Shown here piece after piece: positions 38,398 to 49,400 of a stretch of DNA of 64,000 nucleotides. A program made the position numbers and the translations under genes. Numbering within the stretch: the stretch's first letter is position 1; the number at the start of each line of letters is the position of its first letter. The stretch covers positions 124,001 to 188,000 of the forward strand of contig NZ_RCCK01000010.1 in the NCBI RefSeq assembly GCF_003664035.1, given 5' to 3'. The notes under the pieces were generated by a model, which was not told where the DNA came from, did not search any database, and worked only from the letters and a program-made list of their open reading frames with translations. This DNA comes from Pedobacter alluvionis (GTDB taxonomy: Bacteria > Bacteroidota > Bacteroidia > Sphingobacteriales > Sphingobacteriaceae).

Positions 38398-39237
38398 ATG
38401 AAAAAGACATTTTTGATGCTCATTTTGGCGGGCGCCGTTTTAAATTGTGCCGCACAGAAAATAAATGAGACCACACCTGAAATTCAAACAGGAACTGATG
38501 CCGCTCAGCCTTTTCTGTTTTCGCTGAATACCTTAACTGCAGAAAATCCACGTTGGAATGTCCATTATTCGGGGAGTTATGGTGAAAGAACGAATGGACA
38601 ATTCGGTTATGATGGCTTAGGGCAGCAGTTTGGTGTTAAAGGGTATTTGGGCAGCAGGTTTACCTTGTATGCAACAGCGGCAATCGGTTTTGCCAATTCA
38701 GGAGGTGTAACCTCTGCCGAACAGGCTGAAGTAATCAGAGATTTGGTGGGTGGAAAAGGCATTGCAGGCTTTAGGTTAGGTGCGGGATTAGGTTTAAGCA
38801 GAGACTGGTCTAACGTAGGCTCGGCGATTAGCCGGATTACTGCTTCATTTGATCAGACAAACTGGAGAATGGCGGGTAACCTTCGTTTCGAAAAAGCTTT
38901 TGATAAAAGCAGAGATAAGCTTGATTTTATCAGCAGTTTTGGCTATCAGCACCGTGTTTCCAGCGTGTTATATCTTGGATTCGAAGCGTTAGGGCAGGAT
39001 TTGGAAGGGTTTTGGGAAAAAGACGAAGCAGAAGGTGGTGCAAAGGTAATGATCGGGCCATCAATCAATCTGGAGCCGAACCATTCAAAACTTTCATTCT
39101 CTATTTCTGGTGGACCTGTTTTTTACGCCACCCGTAGTCAGGCTCTTCCATCAGCCGCCCTCCGAGAAATAGGTTCGGTAGCATCTGGTAATGGTTACAC
39201 CATCAGGGCCCTGGTTAATTTTAATCTTCATCGCTAG
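38398..39237 (+). CDS. Outer-membrane-like beta-barrel protein, function unknown
   Basis: 279 residues. Signal peptide MKKTFLMLILAGAVLNCAAQ. The rest is made of amphipathic beta strands with glycine turns (YGERTNGQFGYDGLGQQFGVKGYL, FTLYATAAIGFANSG, KLSFSISGGPVFYAT) and ends VNFNLHR, a barrel-like pattern. The Asn before Cys is unusual for a lipobox, so lipidation is doubtful. No family recognised. Between two phosphoesterase genes, 16 and 25 bp away. Confidence 0.6.
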   Translation: MKKTFLMLILAGAVLNCAAQKINETTPEIQTGTDAAQPFLFSLNTLTAENPRWNVHYSGSYGERTNGQFGYDGLGQQFGVKGYLGSRFTLYATAAIGFANSGGVTSAEQAEVIRDLVGGKGIAGFRLGAGLGLSRDWSNVGSAISRITASFDQTNWRMAGNLRFEKAFDKSRDKLDFISSFGYQHRVSSVLYLGFEALGQDLEGFWEKDEAEGGAKVMIGPSINLEPNHSKLSFSISGGPVFYATRSQALPSAALREIGSVASGNGYTIRALVNFNLHR

Positions 39238-39262
39238 TGCTACTACCTTCAATTTAAGAAAA

Positions 39263-41704
39263 ATGAAAAAATCATATTTATTATTACTGCTGTGTTCCCT
39301 TTTTATCCAGAATGGATTTGCACAAAGGCCAGGCAAAAACGAAAGCACTCAACAGATTTTATTGCCCAATGGATGGAAGCTGAGTCCGGCGGGGCATTCG
39401 CTGCAATTGGGCGATTTGCCTTTGAATATGCAATTGAGTGCTTCGGGTAAATATCTTGCTATTACCAACAACGGACAAAGCACGCAGTCGTTGCAACTGC
39501 TTGATGCCAAAACAGAAAAGATTATTGATGAAAAAGTGCTAAGCAAATCGTGGTATGGCATTGCCTTTAGTAAAGATGAAAAACACCTGTATGCTTCAGG
39601 AGGTAACGACAACTGGATTTTGGATTTTAATATTCAGAACGGTAAACTCGCCGAAAGTGATACGATTAAACTCGGCCCGGTTTGGCCAAAAGGAAAAATC
39701 AGTCCGGCAGGGATTGTTGTAAACAAAAACAATAGTAAATTATATACGGTAACTAAAGAGGACAGCAGTTTATACATTATCAATCCTGTAGAAAAGCAGG
39801 TTCTGAAAAAAATCCAGCTCCCTGCAATTGCTTACAGTTGTGTGTTATCTGCAGATGAAAGTAAGCTTTATGTATCACTTTGGGGCGGGAAATCGGTTGC
39901 GGTTATTGATCTGGCTGCTGAAAACATTGAAAGGCTCATTCCTGTAGGCGATCATCCAAACGAACTTTTACTCAATAAAAAAGGGAATACTTTGTTTGTA
40001 GCCAATGCAAACGATAATACTGTTTCGGTCATTAGTACTTTGAATAATAAGGTAATCGAAACCATTGCCACTACACTTTATGCTACTCAGTTAACCGGTT
40101 CGACTACCAATGGTTTGGCTTTAAGCGCCAACGAGAAAACTTTATACATCGCCAATGCCGATAACAACTGTTTGGCTGTTTTTGATGTAAGCAAGCCCGG
40201 GGTGAGCCAGAGTCAGGGTTTTATCCCGGTAGGCTGGTACCCAACAAGTGTAAAAGTATTGGGCTCGAAAATTTTGGTGACCAATGGCAAAGGCAATACC
40301 TCTATGGCCAATCCACAGGGGCCGCAACCCATTTCTAAGGTAGATAATAGCGGTTACCAGATGGGAAGTACCGCCAATAGCCGGCTGCAATATATTGCAG
40401 GATTGTTTAAAGGAACCTTATCTTTTATAGATGCGCCAAAGCCTGAGCAATTAAAAATATATACCAAACAAGTTTATGCCAATACTCCATTTACTGATAA
40501 ACGTACGGTTACTGCCGATGGTGAAGCCGGAAATCCAATTCCGCGAAAACAGGGCGAAAAATCGCCGATTAAACATGTTTTTTATATCATTAAAGAAAAC
40601 AGAACCTACGACCAGATACTTGGAGATGTTGCAAAAGGAAACGGCGATTCTAGCTTAACACTTTTTGGGAGAAAAATTACACCCAACCAGCATGCCTTTG
40701 CCGAAAACTATGTTTTATTGGATAATTTTTATGTTGATGCCGAAGTTAGCGCCGATGGGCACAATTGGAGTATGGCCGCTTATGCTACTGATGTAGTAGA
40801 AAAAACCTGGCCTACCAGTTATGGCGCACGCGGTGGCAGCACATCTTTTGAAGGCGGTCGACCAGTTACCTATCCAAAAGGTGGTTTTATCTGGGATTAC
40901 TGTCAGCGGGCAGGCGTAAGCTACCGCAGTTATGGCGAGTTTGGCGATTATGGCAAGGCGAACATTAAATCATTACAGGGGCACATGTGTGCAGCTTCTC
41001 CGGGTTTTGATATGGACATTAAAGATCAGGTGCGGGTAGATGCCTGGCAGCACGATTTCGATTCTTTATTGGTTGCGGGTATGGTGCCGCAGTTTAATAC
41101 TTTAAGGATTTCTAACGACCATACCAGCGGACAAAAGAAAGGGAAATACTCACCTCAGGCTGCGGTTGCAGATAACGATTTAGCCGTTGGCCGAATTTTG
41201 GAACATTTATCGCACAGTAAAATCTGGAAAGAATCTGTTGTGTTTATTTTGGAAGATGATGCACAGAATGGACCTGATCATGTTGATGCGCACCGTTCGC
41301 CAGCTTATGTGGTTGGACCTTATGTAAAAAGAAATACGCCCGTTCATACCATGTATTCTACTTCTGGATTTTTAAGAACAATGGAGCTTATTTTAGGTTT
41401 ACCACCAATGAGTCAGTACGATGCTGCTGCCATGCCATTATACGAATGTTTCACAGCTACACCAGATTTTACGCCTTATAAAGTAATTCAACCGCTTATT
41501 GATTTGGATACGCGGAATGTAGCGGTGAATGAGAGCAGCAAACGTTCTGAACTGTTTAATTTTGCAAAAGAAGATTCGGCACCAGATTTAGATCTGAACG
41601 AAGTGGTGTGGAAATCGGTTAGAGGGGAACAATCGGTAATGCCGGCACCAAAGCGAAGTGCTTTTGTGATTTTGGAGAAAAAGAAAAAAGATGATGACGA
41701 TTAG
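39263..41704 (+). CDS. YncE-like beta-propeller / phosphoesterase two-domain protein
   Basis: 813 residues from the ATG at 39263 (MKKSYLLLLLCSLFIQNGFAQ, signal peptide). Residues about 40-370 form a YVTN-type seven-bladed propeller (SKLYVSLWGGKSVAVIDLA, NTLFVANANDNTVSVIST, KTLYIANADNNCLAVFDV). From about 435 comes a phosphoesterase domain: HVFYIIKENRTYDQILGD at its start, DDAQNGPDHVDAHRSP near the end, as in the AcpA/phospholipase C-like family. Secreted or periplasmic; the propeller may bind substrate or partner. Third gene of the phosphoesterase operon. Confidence 0.85.
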   Translation: MKKSYLLLLLCSLFIQNGFAQRPGKNESTQQILLPNGWKLSPAGHSLQLGDLPLNMQLSASGKYLAITNNGQSTQSLQLLDAKTEKIIDEKVLSKSWYGIAFSKDEKHLYASGGNDNWILDFNIQNGKLAESDTIKLGPVWPKGKISPAGIVVNKNNSKLYTVTKEDSSLYIINPVEKQVLKKIQLPAIAYSCVLSADESKLYVSLWGGKSVAVIDLAAENIERLIPVGDHPNELLLNKKGNTLFVANANDNTVSVISTLNNKVIETIATTLYATQLTGSTTNGLALSANEKTLYIANADNNCLAVFDVSKPGVSQSQGFIPVGWYPTSVKVLGSKILVTNGKGNTSMANPQGPQPISKVDNSGYQMGSTANSRLQYIAGLFKGTLSFIDAPKPEQLKIYTKQVYANTPFTDKRTVTADGEAGNPIPRKQGEKSPIKHVFYIIKENRTYDQILGDVAKGNGDSSLTLFGRKITPNQHAFAENYVLLDNFYVDAEVSADGHNWSMAAYATDVVEKTWPTSYGARGGSTSFEGGRPVTYPKGGFIWDYCQRAGVSYRSYGEFGDYGKANIKSLQGHMCAASPGFDMDIKDQVRVDAWQHDFDSLLVAGMVPQFNTLRISNDHTSGQKKGKYSPQAAVADNDLAVGRILEHLSHSKIWKESVVFILEDDAQNGPDHVDAHRSPAYVVGPYVKRNTPVHTMYSTSGFLRTMELILGLPPMSQYDAAAMPLYECFTATPDFTPYKVIQPLIDLDTRNVAVNESSKRSELFNFAKEDSAPDLDLNEVVWKSVRGEQSVMPAPKRSAFVILEKKKKDDDD

Positions 41705-42230
41705 TCGTTATTTATGATGACATTTTTAGATTAATCTTCATTGCGAGGTACGAAGCAATCTTACAATGGTCGCTATGCTAAGCATTAGTATTGCTTCGTG
41801 CCTTATAATGATGTTTATGTAAACAACTGAATATTTATTGTATTTTTTTGACCATATAAGACATTTAAGGGCCATATAAGCTTACATGTTCTTTATGGTG
41901 TGAAAGCCTAAAGGATTATTTATTGAATTAGATGCGCTTAGGTATCTAAGGTAGTTAATTAAACTGCCTGGTTTTTAATTTTTACAACCACCTTAGACAT
42001 CTTAGCTCAATGAGTTTTACAGGATGCAAATTTTAAACCTAATAAATTAAAGCGCATATAGGACTTCATTCCTGTTTTTTTCAGGCCACAGACCTGATGG
42101 TTACTCGCAACGACGGATTTTTTGAGCTGCTTCCCAGGTCTGCGCCCTCACAGACCATTTTATTTTTATACATTACATCAAGGATTTCTCCACTGCGGTC
42201 GAAAGGACGATCTGATTTAATACCAGTTTG
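41705..42230. other. Intergenic region with several REP-type words
   Basis: TCATTGCGAGGTACGAAGCA (41740), ACCATATAAGACATTTAAGG (41851), a GGTCTGTG-type half-unit (42080-42160) and TCCACTGCGGTCGAAAGGAC (42188). No gene. Confidence 0.6.
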
Positions 42231-42722
42231 TTAATTTAATTTCCAGTCCGGTCTTTCGAAATGGCAGGTATAACCGTAAGGGTTTTTCTGTAAATAATCC
42301 TGGTGTTCTTCTTCAGCATTCCAGAAATCGGTTTCTGGTACTACTTCGGTTACAATTTTGCCCGGCCATTTGCCAGAAGCATCCAACTCTGCAATTAATG
42401 CATCGGCCGTATTTTTTTGTTCTTCACTATTATAAAATATGGCAGATCGGTACGAGGTGCCCACATCATTTTCCTGTCTGTTGCGTGTGCTCGGATCGTG
42501 GATCTGGAAGAAATATTCTAATAACATACGGTAGCTTAAAACAGTTGGATCAAAAGTAACTTCAATGGCTTCGGCATGTGTGCCATGGTTCCGGTAAGTG
42601 GCATTATTAACATCACCACCCGTGTAACCAACTACTGTTGAGATCACTCCAGGATAATGACGGATCAGTTCTTCTACTCCCCAAAAGCAGCCGCCTGCAA
42701 GAATGGCTTTTTCAGTATTCAT
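42231..42722 (-). CDS. msrA: Peptide methionine-S-sulfoxide reductase MsrA
   Basis: 163 residues. [12 protein letters not shown] (about 9-20) has the catalytic Cys, GYTGG and [13 protein letters not shown] follow, and [19 protein letters not shown] is the substrate pocket. A C-terminal [10 protein letters not shown] holds a likely resolving Cys. Repairs oxidised methionine with thioredoxin. A putative ribosome-binding stretch AAAGGAAAG lies 5 bases before the ATG. Single gene. Confidence 0.96.
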   Translation of the reverse strand: MNTEKAILAGGCFWGVEELIRHYPGVISTVVGYTGGDVNNATYRNHGTHAEAIEVTFDPTVLSYRMLLEYFFQIHDPSTRNRQENDVGTSYRSAIFYNSEEQKNTADALIAELDASGKWPGKIVTEVVPETDFWNAEEEHQDYLQKNPYGYTCHFERPDWKLN

Positions 42723-42851
42723 ATATCTTTCCTTTTTTTGATTAATAAAGATACGACGAAGATGTGTAAAAGGAAAGTAAAGAAGGGAGGCTAATTGGAT
42801 GACTCCGCGGGCAAGTAAAATATCAATCGATGGGACAAATAGGTAAGGTTT

Positions 42852-43151
42852 TTTTCCGCTCTATGCCGCGGAGGCATGGTACTTTGGAGCGCCAAAGTAC
42901 CCAAAGCGCTTTGTCAATCCAGCAATGTGGCTTTTCACTGCCCCACGCACATCAAAAAAACAGCGGCACTTCGTTTTGTGTTCAATTTATATTAAACTTT
43001 GAATTCAGTGAAAAGAACACAAAACCACTGCGTTTCAGGTTTGTTCGTGCTATTTGCATTATTGTACACCTGTTTTTTTGATTCTTCAGCCACTTGGGAT
43101 TGACAGCGTTCTTCGGTTAGGCCAGTGGTTTATTAACGGGAGTTAGCAAAA
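42852..43151. repeat. Fold-back repeat family B, copy 1 (300 bp)
   Basis: Nested complementary segments in order: GGTACTTTG/CAAAGTACC (local hairpin near 42880), then GTCAATCC (42913-42920) with GGATTGAC (43097-43104), ATCAAAAAAACAG (42951-42963) with CTGTTTTTTTGAT (43070-43082), and GTTTTGTGTTC (42973-42983) with GAACACAAAAC (43015-43025). The whole can form one long stem. Matches copy 2 at 58314-58612. Confidence 0.85.
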
Positions 43152-43237
43152 TGCCTAAAAACAAGACAGAATAGATGCGTTCTTATAGTAGCTGCTTCGG
43201 GCCGAGGTATAATTAGCCAAACCAGCTTTTCATTTTT

Positions 43238-43423
43238 GAGGTTGCAGGGTGCTCAAACCTTTGTTTATAAACCCGACAGCAGCGGCAGCCTCCGATTTTT
43301 TTCTATCGGAGCTATAGCGAATGGCGGGACTGCAAACGGCCAAGAACCACAAGCCATTCGTTTCCTAATTTGAAGAAATAATGAATATGTTCCATCTTGG
43401 TCGGTGAGACACCAACCGATAGG
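43238..43423. repeat. Repeat family C, copy 1 (185 bp)
   Basis: Begins GGTTGCAGGG; holds the hairpin CTCCGAT ... ATCGGAG, then GCGAATGGCGGGACTGCAAA, and ends with CGGTGAGACACCAACCGATA, whose GGTG-AGA-CACC forms a tight hairpin. A direct copy follows 522 bp later. Confidence 0.8.
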
Positions 43424-43759
43424 AGTAAAGAAGGGTAGCCGTTTAGTTGTATGGTTTAGTAGATGATGACAAATGATAGGATAAGCCGCTTAGTGTCATC
43501 CTGAGCGTAGTCGAAGGATCTTTTACTACATCAAATTACATGATCATGTATTCCTCACATTGTTAAATATATACAGGGTCTTCGACTCCACTCAGACTGA
43601 CAAATTTAGGCAACTGCAAGCTTATGTTTTGGAGCGCAAGGCCTGTACATAACACTAAGTTTCTTCCCGTCTTCCGCTTTTACGCTTCGCTTCCTCGTAC
43701 CTCGTTGCTGCAGGGTAAACGCTTCAACCGGGGCTTGGCTAAGGTAGTATTTTATTTGT

Positions 43760-43943
43760 AAGGTTGCAGGGAGCACAATCCGTAGCTTATAAACCCGACA
43801 GTAGCGACAACCTCCGATTTTTTCTATCGGAGCTATAGCGAATGGCGGGACTGCAAACTGCCAAGAACCACAAGCCCTCCATTTCCTAATTTGAAGAAAT
43901 AGTGAGTATTTTATTTCGGTCGGTGAGACACCAACCGATAGGA
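43760..43943. repeat. Repeat family C, copy 2
   Basis: Same order of blocks as 43238-43423, with about 20 scattered differences mostly outside the two hairpins. Between the copies (43424-43759) lie REP-type GTCATCCTGAGCGTAGTC (43496) with its inverted partner near 43590, and no gene. Confidence 0.8.
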
Positions 43944-43982
43944 TAAATTTATTGCTGTATTGTTTTATTGTTGGGATTGTCG

Positions 43983-44858
43983 CTAACCGCCAACCGAGAA
44001 ATCCATAAAACTCACATTATTTTTACTAGAAGAGCTTACGGCAATTCCTTTGTCTGCTTTATCGGTAAAGGTAAAACCTTCCAGTTCATCCGGTTTATCG
44101 GTTTCTATCACTTTGATAACAGATTCCTGGCCGCTGGCAAGCGATTTTTCCAGATTTAGAAAGGTCAGTCGCCATTTGCGGCCTTCAACCTGGTTCTGGA
44201 TTAAAACGAGTATACCTTTATCTGCAATCCAGTGTAGATTTTGGACCCACGGCGAGCAGGTGAATTTTTTAAAGAGAATTCCCTTTTCGCTTGTTTTATT
44301 GGCTTTAGATAAGGCTTTTGGATCGTACAGGCGTACTTCGTTTGCTTTATTGCCATAATCAGCTGTTGCTACAAACCATTTGCCTTTATATTTTACATAT
44401 TCTGGTCGCGTACCCTGGATACAGGCATCATCTTCAATGCTTTTAATCAGGTTTCCATCTAATTTTCTGGTTTTTAAAAACCCATCCCAATTGATACAGT
44501 TGATTACAGCTTTCCAAAGAGTGCCTGCTGCATTTTGACGTACCGAATTGCCCACAAATGTGGGTAAACCTTTATGGTAGGCTATCCCGGTAGGGTGTTT
44601 GATGATATTTTCGCCTTTAACGGTGAATTGGTATTCCCGATGCTGATAAATTAAAGAATCTTTGCGGAGCTGATATTCGCGCATTACACCCACTTCTCTG
44701 TCGCCGTAAAGAAAATAATGGCCATTTTGGTGAGAAATCCCCTGGCATGCACCTAATGAGTCGATTGTAACTGTTTTCGTGATTTTTCCTTCCGTTTTAT
44801 TGTACCTGGCTACAAAAAACATCACAATAAGGACTAAAACAGGATTTAGTGTTTTCAT
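43983..44858 (-). CDS. Secreted protein, possibly beta-propeller, function unknown
   Basis: 291 residues. Signal-like N-terminus MKTLNPVLVLIVMFFVA. The rest alternates beta-type stretches (GISHQNGHYFLYGDREVGVM, GKWFVATADYGNKANEVRLYD, GILVLIQNQVEGRKWRLTFL), which suits a propeller of five or so blades, but I cannot name a family. It follows the YdcF-type gene by 2 bp and shares its operon. Confidence 0.6.
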   Translation of the reverse strand: MKTLNPVLVLIVMFFVARYNKTEGKITKTVTIDSLGACQGISHQNGHYFLYGDREVGVMREYQLRKDSLIYQHREYQFTVKGENIIKHPTGIAYHKGLPTFVGNSVRQNAAGTLWKAVINCINWDGFLKTRKLDGNLIKSIEDDACIQGTRPEYVKYKGKWFVATADYGNKANEVRLYDPKALSKANKTSEKGILFKKFTCSPWVQNLHWIADKGILVLIQNQVEGRKWRLTFLNLEKSLASGQESVIKVIETDKPDELEGFTFTDKADKGIAVSSSSKNNVSFMDFSVGG

Positions 44859-44860
44859 GC

Positions 44861-46108
44861 CTATGGATCTAACGGTTCATCAAAATCAATCTGTAAGGAA
44901 GCTGTATTTAAGTAGAATTCTGATTCGGTATCACTTAAACGTTTTCCATTTTTATAAGGATAGTAACCGAGTTCCTTTTTACAGCGTTCGGGCAGGATAT
45001 CTGTAATGTAGTAGCTTTGCGATTTTACGGTACAAACCATTCCAGCTTTATCTATCGGCATACCGTACCTGAACATCAGTCTGGCACAATTGCGCAGGTT
45101 GGTGGTGGTGTGGCGGGCATGTGGTTCCATGATAATGGCACTTTCGGGGATTTGAAGCACTTCCATCAGGAATTTCTTCATTTCGTATGCTTCACTGAAT
45201 TTGGTTTTGTAGGGATGTACCCGTCCGCCCGAAACCACGATGAATGGTGCTATGCCTTGCTGATATTGCAAAGCTGCTAACCTGCAACGGATCATTCCGC
45301 CAGCACTTAAGGCTACTTCTTTTTCCTCCGGACCAGCACCAGGAACCAGGATTACGCTGTAAGGATATTTTTTCCAGTCTGTTTTTTTGATCTTGTTAAT
45401 GGCGGCAAGGTTTACGCCTTTAGCCATCGGTTCGTAATCGGCGGCATCATTGCGTTCGTTCAATTCTAACGCTTCCAGTGCAAATAACATGGCAGGTTCG
45501 AAAAAGAGCTTAGTATTGCCCTGCAGCGATAACAATGCACTAGCTGAGGTTAGTTCTGCATATTCTTTATCCCTTAAACTAAAGCTGATCGAGTCTATTT
45601 TCGGGTAATTGGGCTTGTTTCCTTCTACGTAAACACCAATTGCATAATTTACGGCACTGGCATCTTGTTCCCAGGCCTTAACTAAAAGGGCCTTGTGTTG
45701 CTCTTTGGCAAACATGGAATAACAACCTGAAGGGATCAGATGATTTTTTACCAAATCTCCCAATGGATTATTTTCTGTATAAAGCAGCGCCAAGCGGTTT
45801 CCAATACGGGCTATTTCCTCATTGTTGAATTTTAAAGCTTTGGCGTAACAGCTAATATCTGTTTTGCAGGTTTTCACCGCTTCATTTACCTGCGTGGTTT
45901 TTGTTTTGTAGATGTTATTCAGTACCGTATCTGTACTAAGCATTTTGTGCAGCCCGGGCAATTGCTGAAAAAGCGTAAGCAGGTAATAATTTTTGTATTG
46001 TACTTCGTTCCTGGTCTTAGTTAATTGATAAGATTGTTGCGGTGCATCCTGTGCAGCTAAACCTGTGTAGAACAGGCAGAGCATAAGGAAAGGATAGAGG
46101 GATTTCAT
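44861..46108 (-). CDS. YdcF-like (DUF218) protein, exported
   Basis: 415 residues. Signal peptide MKSLYPFLMLCLFYTGLAAQ. The N-terminal 190 residues are helical and unassigned. From about 240 comes the DUF218 domain: SVILVPGAGPEEKEVALSAGG, FIVVSGGRVHP, MEPHARHTTTNLRNC. This family is linked to cell-envelope and vancomycin-sensitivity functions in other bacteria, but its reaction is unclear. It is first in a two-gene operon. Confidence 0.8.
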   Translation of the reverse strand: MKSLYPFLMLCLFYTGLAAQDAPQQSYQLTKTRNEVQYKNYYLLTLFQQLPGLHKMLSTDTVLNNIYKTKTTQVNEAVKTCKTDISCYAKALKFNNEEIARIGNRLALLYTENNPLGDLVKNHLIPSGCYSMFAKEQHKALLVKAWEQDASAVNYAIGVYVEGNKPNYPKIDSISFSLRDKEYAELTSASALLSLQGNTKLFFEPAMLFALEALELNERNDAADYEPMAKGVNLAAINKIKKTDWKKYPYSVILVPGAGPEEKEVALSAGGMIRCRLAALQYQQGIAPFIVVSGGRVHPYKTKFSEAYEMKKFLMEVLQIPESAIIMEPHARHTTTNLRNCARLMFRYGMPIDKAGMVCTVKSQSYYITDILPERCKKELGYYPYKNGKRLSDTESEFYLNTASLQIDFDEPLDP

Positions 46109-46433
46109 CGAAAAAGTTTTGGAAGCAAACTTAAAGACCTCCCATTAAAGAAACATTAAGAGGGTGTTATGCCTTAATGCTTTAATAAACCGATTTAGGT
46201 GTTGTTTAATTTGGCTTAATGTTAATTTAAAGTACACGTCGAGATTGGTGTGAAGAGTTAACGTAGGGGATACATAGTGTTAAAAATACACTTATACTTT
46301 TGTCGCCGTAGAACGCTCCTCAAATTAACCTGTTAACGATAAAGGATAAGCCTATGTAAATGTGAAAATCTACGCTTCTACTTAAAAACACAAAACCCAA
46401 TTATATTTCAAAACCATTACTAAGAACAAAAAG
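46109..46433 (+). promoter_or_regulatory. Leader region of the susCD pair with putative -7 box
   Basis: TACTTTTG at 46295-46302 fits TAnnTTTG; transcription would start near 46309. This leaves a 125-base untranslated leader. I see no clear riboswitch or terminator-like stem in it. The remainder to 46109 is AT-rich and featureless. Confidence 0.4.
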
Positions 46434-49400
46434 ATGACATCATTTTTTTTAACCGCAGGTATAAAAAATACCTGCCGGAAATTGCTTTTGCCTTTAGGCT
46501 TACTGGCCATCTGTAATTCAGAAGCAATAGCAGTAAACCACGGTATGCTTGCCTCAGGATTACATCGTAAAACCTTTGCCTCGGTAAGTGGAACGGTTAC
46601 CGACCAAAACAACCAACCTTTACCAGGTGTAAGTGTATTTGAAAAAAAGACCAAAAAAACAACGGTTACCGATGCTAATGGTAAATACGCTATTTCGGTT
46701 GAGGATGGGGCAATTTTAGTATTCTCTTATATCGGTTACGATAATCAGGAAGTTGCGGTTAACGGACGCCAAAATATTAATGTTATTTTAAAAGAAAGCA
46801 GCAATACCCTAAATGAGGTTGTAGCTATCGGTTATCAGAAGATCATAAAATCGGACGTAACAGGTGCCATTAGCAGCGTTAAAGCCAGCGAAATGAATTT
46901 AACTTCTCCAACTGTTGGCCAGGCACTGGTTGGTAAGGTTGCAGGTGTTCAGGTATCGCAAACCAGTGGTGCACCATATTCGGGTACCAAAATCAGGGTG
47001 AGGGGTATCGGTTCCATTAACGCCAGTTCTGATCCCTTATATGTAATTGACGGTTATCCGGCAGGAAACAATGTATCCATCAATCCGGAGGATATCGAAA
47101 CCATCGACATTTTAAAAGATGCGGCTTCTGCTGCCATTTATGGTTCAAGGGCTTCGGGTGGGGTTGTGTTAATTACCACCAAAAGAGGTACAGATGGAAA
47201 AGGAAAGTTTGAATATGATGTTCAGGGAGGAATTTCTCAGTTGGCTAAAAAAGTAAAATTACTGGATGCCAATCAGTTTATCCAGCTTTTAATTGACGGA
47301 CGTAACAATGCGTACAAGGATTTAGTAGTTAACGGTGGCAAAATTACCTGGAACGACTCAATGTTTAGTGATAACAATGCTACGCGTATCACCAATGTAG
47401 GTAGTGGAAGTAGTGTAAGCATTCCGGCCGATCTTTATAATTTTAGTACGCAACAGGCCATCCCTGCTGCCTATAATACCGATTGGCAGGATGAACTTTA
47501 CCGCAATGCAGCATTTCAACGCCATAATCTTTCATTTTCTGGCGGCACCAAAGATGTAAAATACTTTTTAAGTGGCGGTTACCAGAATAACGATGGTATT
47601 GTAACCAACACCAACCAAAAGGTAACCAATTTCAGGGGTAATATTGAAGGCAAAGTGAGTGAGCGTTTACGTGTAGGCGCAAACATTTCGTATACGCAGA
47701 ACGATAACCGCGAGGTGAGGGAAGGACGTTATGATTTAAGTCCGATGATGTCGGCTTTGATCTACCTGCCTTATCTGCCTGCAAGGGATGCCAATGGAAA
47801 TCCGATCCAGTTTGGCATGGGTGCTTTATCCTCTCAATACGGTATTCAGAATCCTGAGAATCCTTTGGCTACAGTTGAACAAGTAAAAATTACCAGAAAG
47901 GGATCCAAAAGTAACTATAACGCCAATGCTACCTATACTATATTTGATGGATTAGATTTTAAAGCCAATTTAGGTACACAAACTTATAATGAAAAATATG
48001 ATTTTTATCTGCCAACCAGTTTAAGTAATGGTAATAATCCACCTTATTCTACTGCTTCGTTAACGGCGGCGAATGCCATTGCGCAAACCCTTAGCCAGGT
48101 AGATCAGCTTGGGGAGTTTACCCTACACTACAATAAGACCTTTGGTAAACATAAAATTGATGTGCTCGGAGGATATTCCGCGCAAAAAACAACCAGCGAT
48201 CTGATCCGTATTTCTGCCAATGGTTTCCAGAATGATAAAATTGGCGAAATTACCGATAAAGGCGCTGAAGCAGGATTTTTGACTTTAATTACAGATGGAC
48301 CGAACAGAACAGCTAAATCTACCAATACTTTACTTTCTTATTTCGGTCGTTTCAGCTACAATTATGCTGGCAAATATTTTTTAACCGGTTCATTCCGTCG
48401 TGATGGTTCATCAAGATTTGGTCCGTTAAATAAGTATGGTATCTTCCCTTCAATAGCTGCGGGCTGGAATTTATCTGACGAAAGTTTTTACAATAATTTT
48501 TTAGGGGAACAATCGAGGGTTAAGTTAAGGGCGAGCTGGGGCTTGAGCGGTAACAATAACATTCCGAATTACAGAACTGCGCAGGAAATGAGTGCGCCGG
48601 GTGGTGTGGTTTTTGGAAGTGCGGTTTCTACCGGCATTTGGCCAAGTAGCATTCAGGATAGGGGATTAGGATGGGAATCTACTTCTCAATTCAACTTTGG
48701 TACCGATATCAGTCTGTTCAAAAATCGTGTATCAATCATGGTAAATTATTATTTAAGTTATTCTTTCAACCTATTGTTTAATAAACCGCTTTCTGCAGTT
48801 GCCGGAACACCATCTATATTAACCAATCTTACTGATAGCAGGGTACGCAATAAAGGTTTCGATTTGCAGATTGACGGTAAAATCATCCAAAATGAAGACT
48901 TTACCTTGGGTTTAAGCGGAAACATTGCGGCAAACCGAAACAAAGTTTTAGACCTGGGCGGTAACAGTACAATATTTACGGCTGGTGCAGAGCGTTCGTA
49001 CATTACACATGTTACACAAGAAGGGCAGCCAATCGGTATGTTTTATGGATTTAAGGTTCTTGGACGGATTACTGCCGATAATTTAGGCAAGGTAGCGCCG
49101 TCAGCTTCTTCAACCAACCCGGCAAAAATCGGCGATTTATATTTTCAGGATACCGATGGTAACGGCATTGTTAATGATGCGGATAAAACCGTAATCGGCA
49201 CGCCATACGCAAAATTTACCTATGGTTTTGCCTTAAACACCTCTTACAAAACGTTTGATTTAAGGGCATCCTTTAATGGATCGTACGGAAACCAGGTTTT
49301 AGATGGACAGGATTATTACCTGTATAACTTTGAAGGTTCGGGAAACCAATATGTAGAGGCTGCCGATCGTTACAGAAATGAAGCCAATCCGGGTAGTGGT

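Noticed and set aside
42830..43081. 83-codon ORF, and the similar 63-codon ORF at 58308-58499
   Set aside because: Both fall inside the fold-back repeat family; the similarity comes from the shared non-coding repeat, and the frames diverge at their ends.
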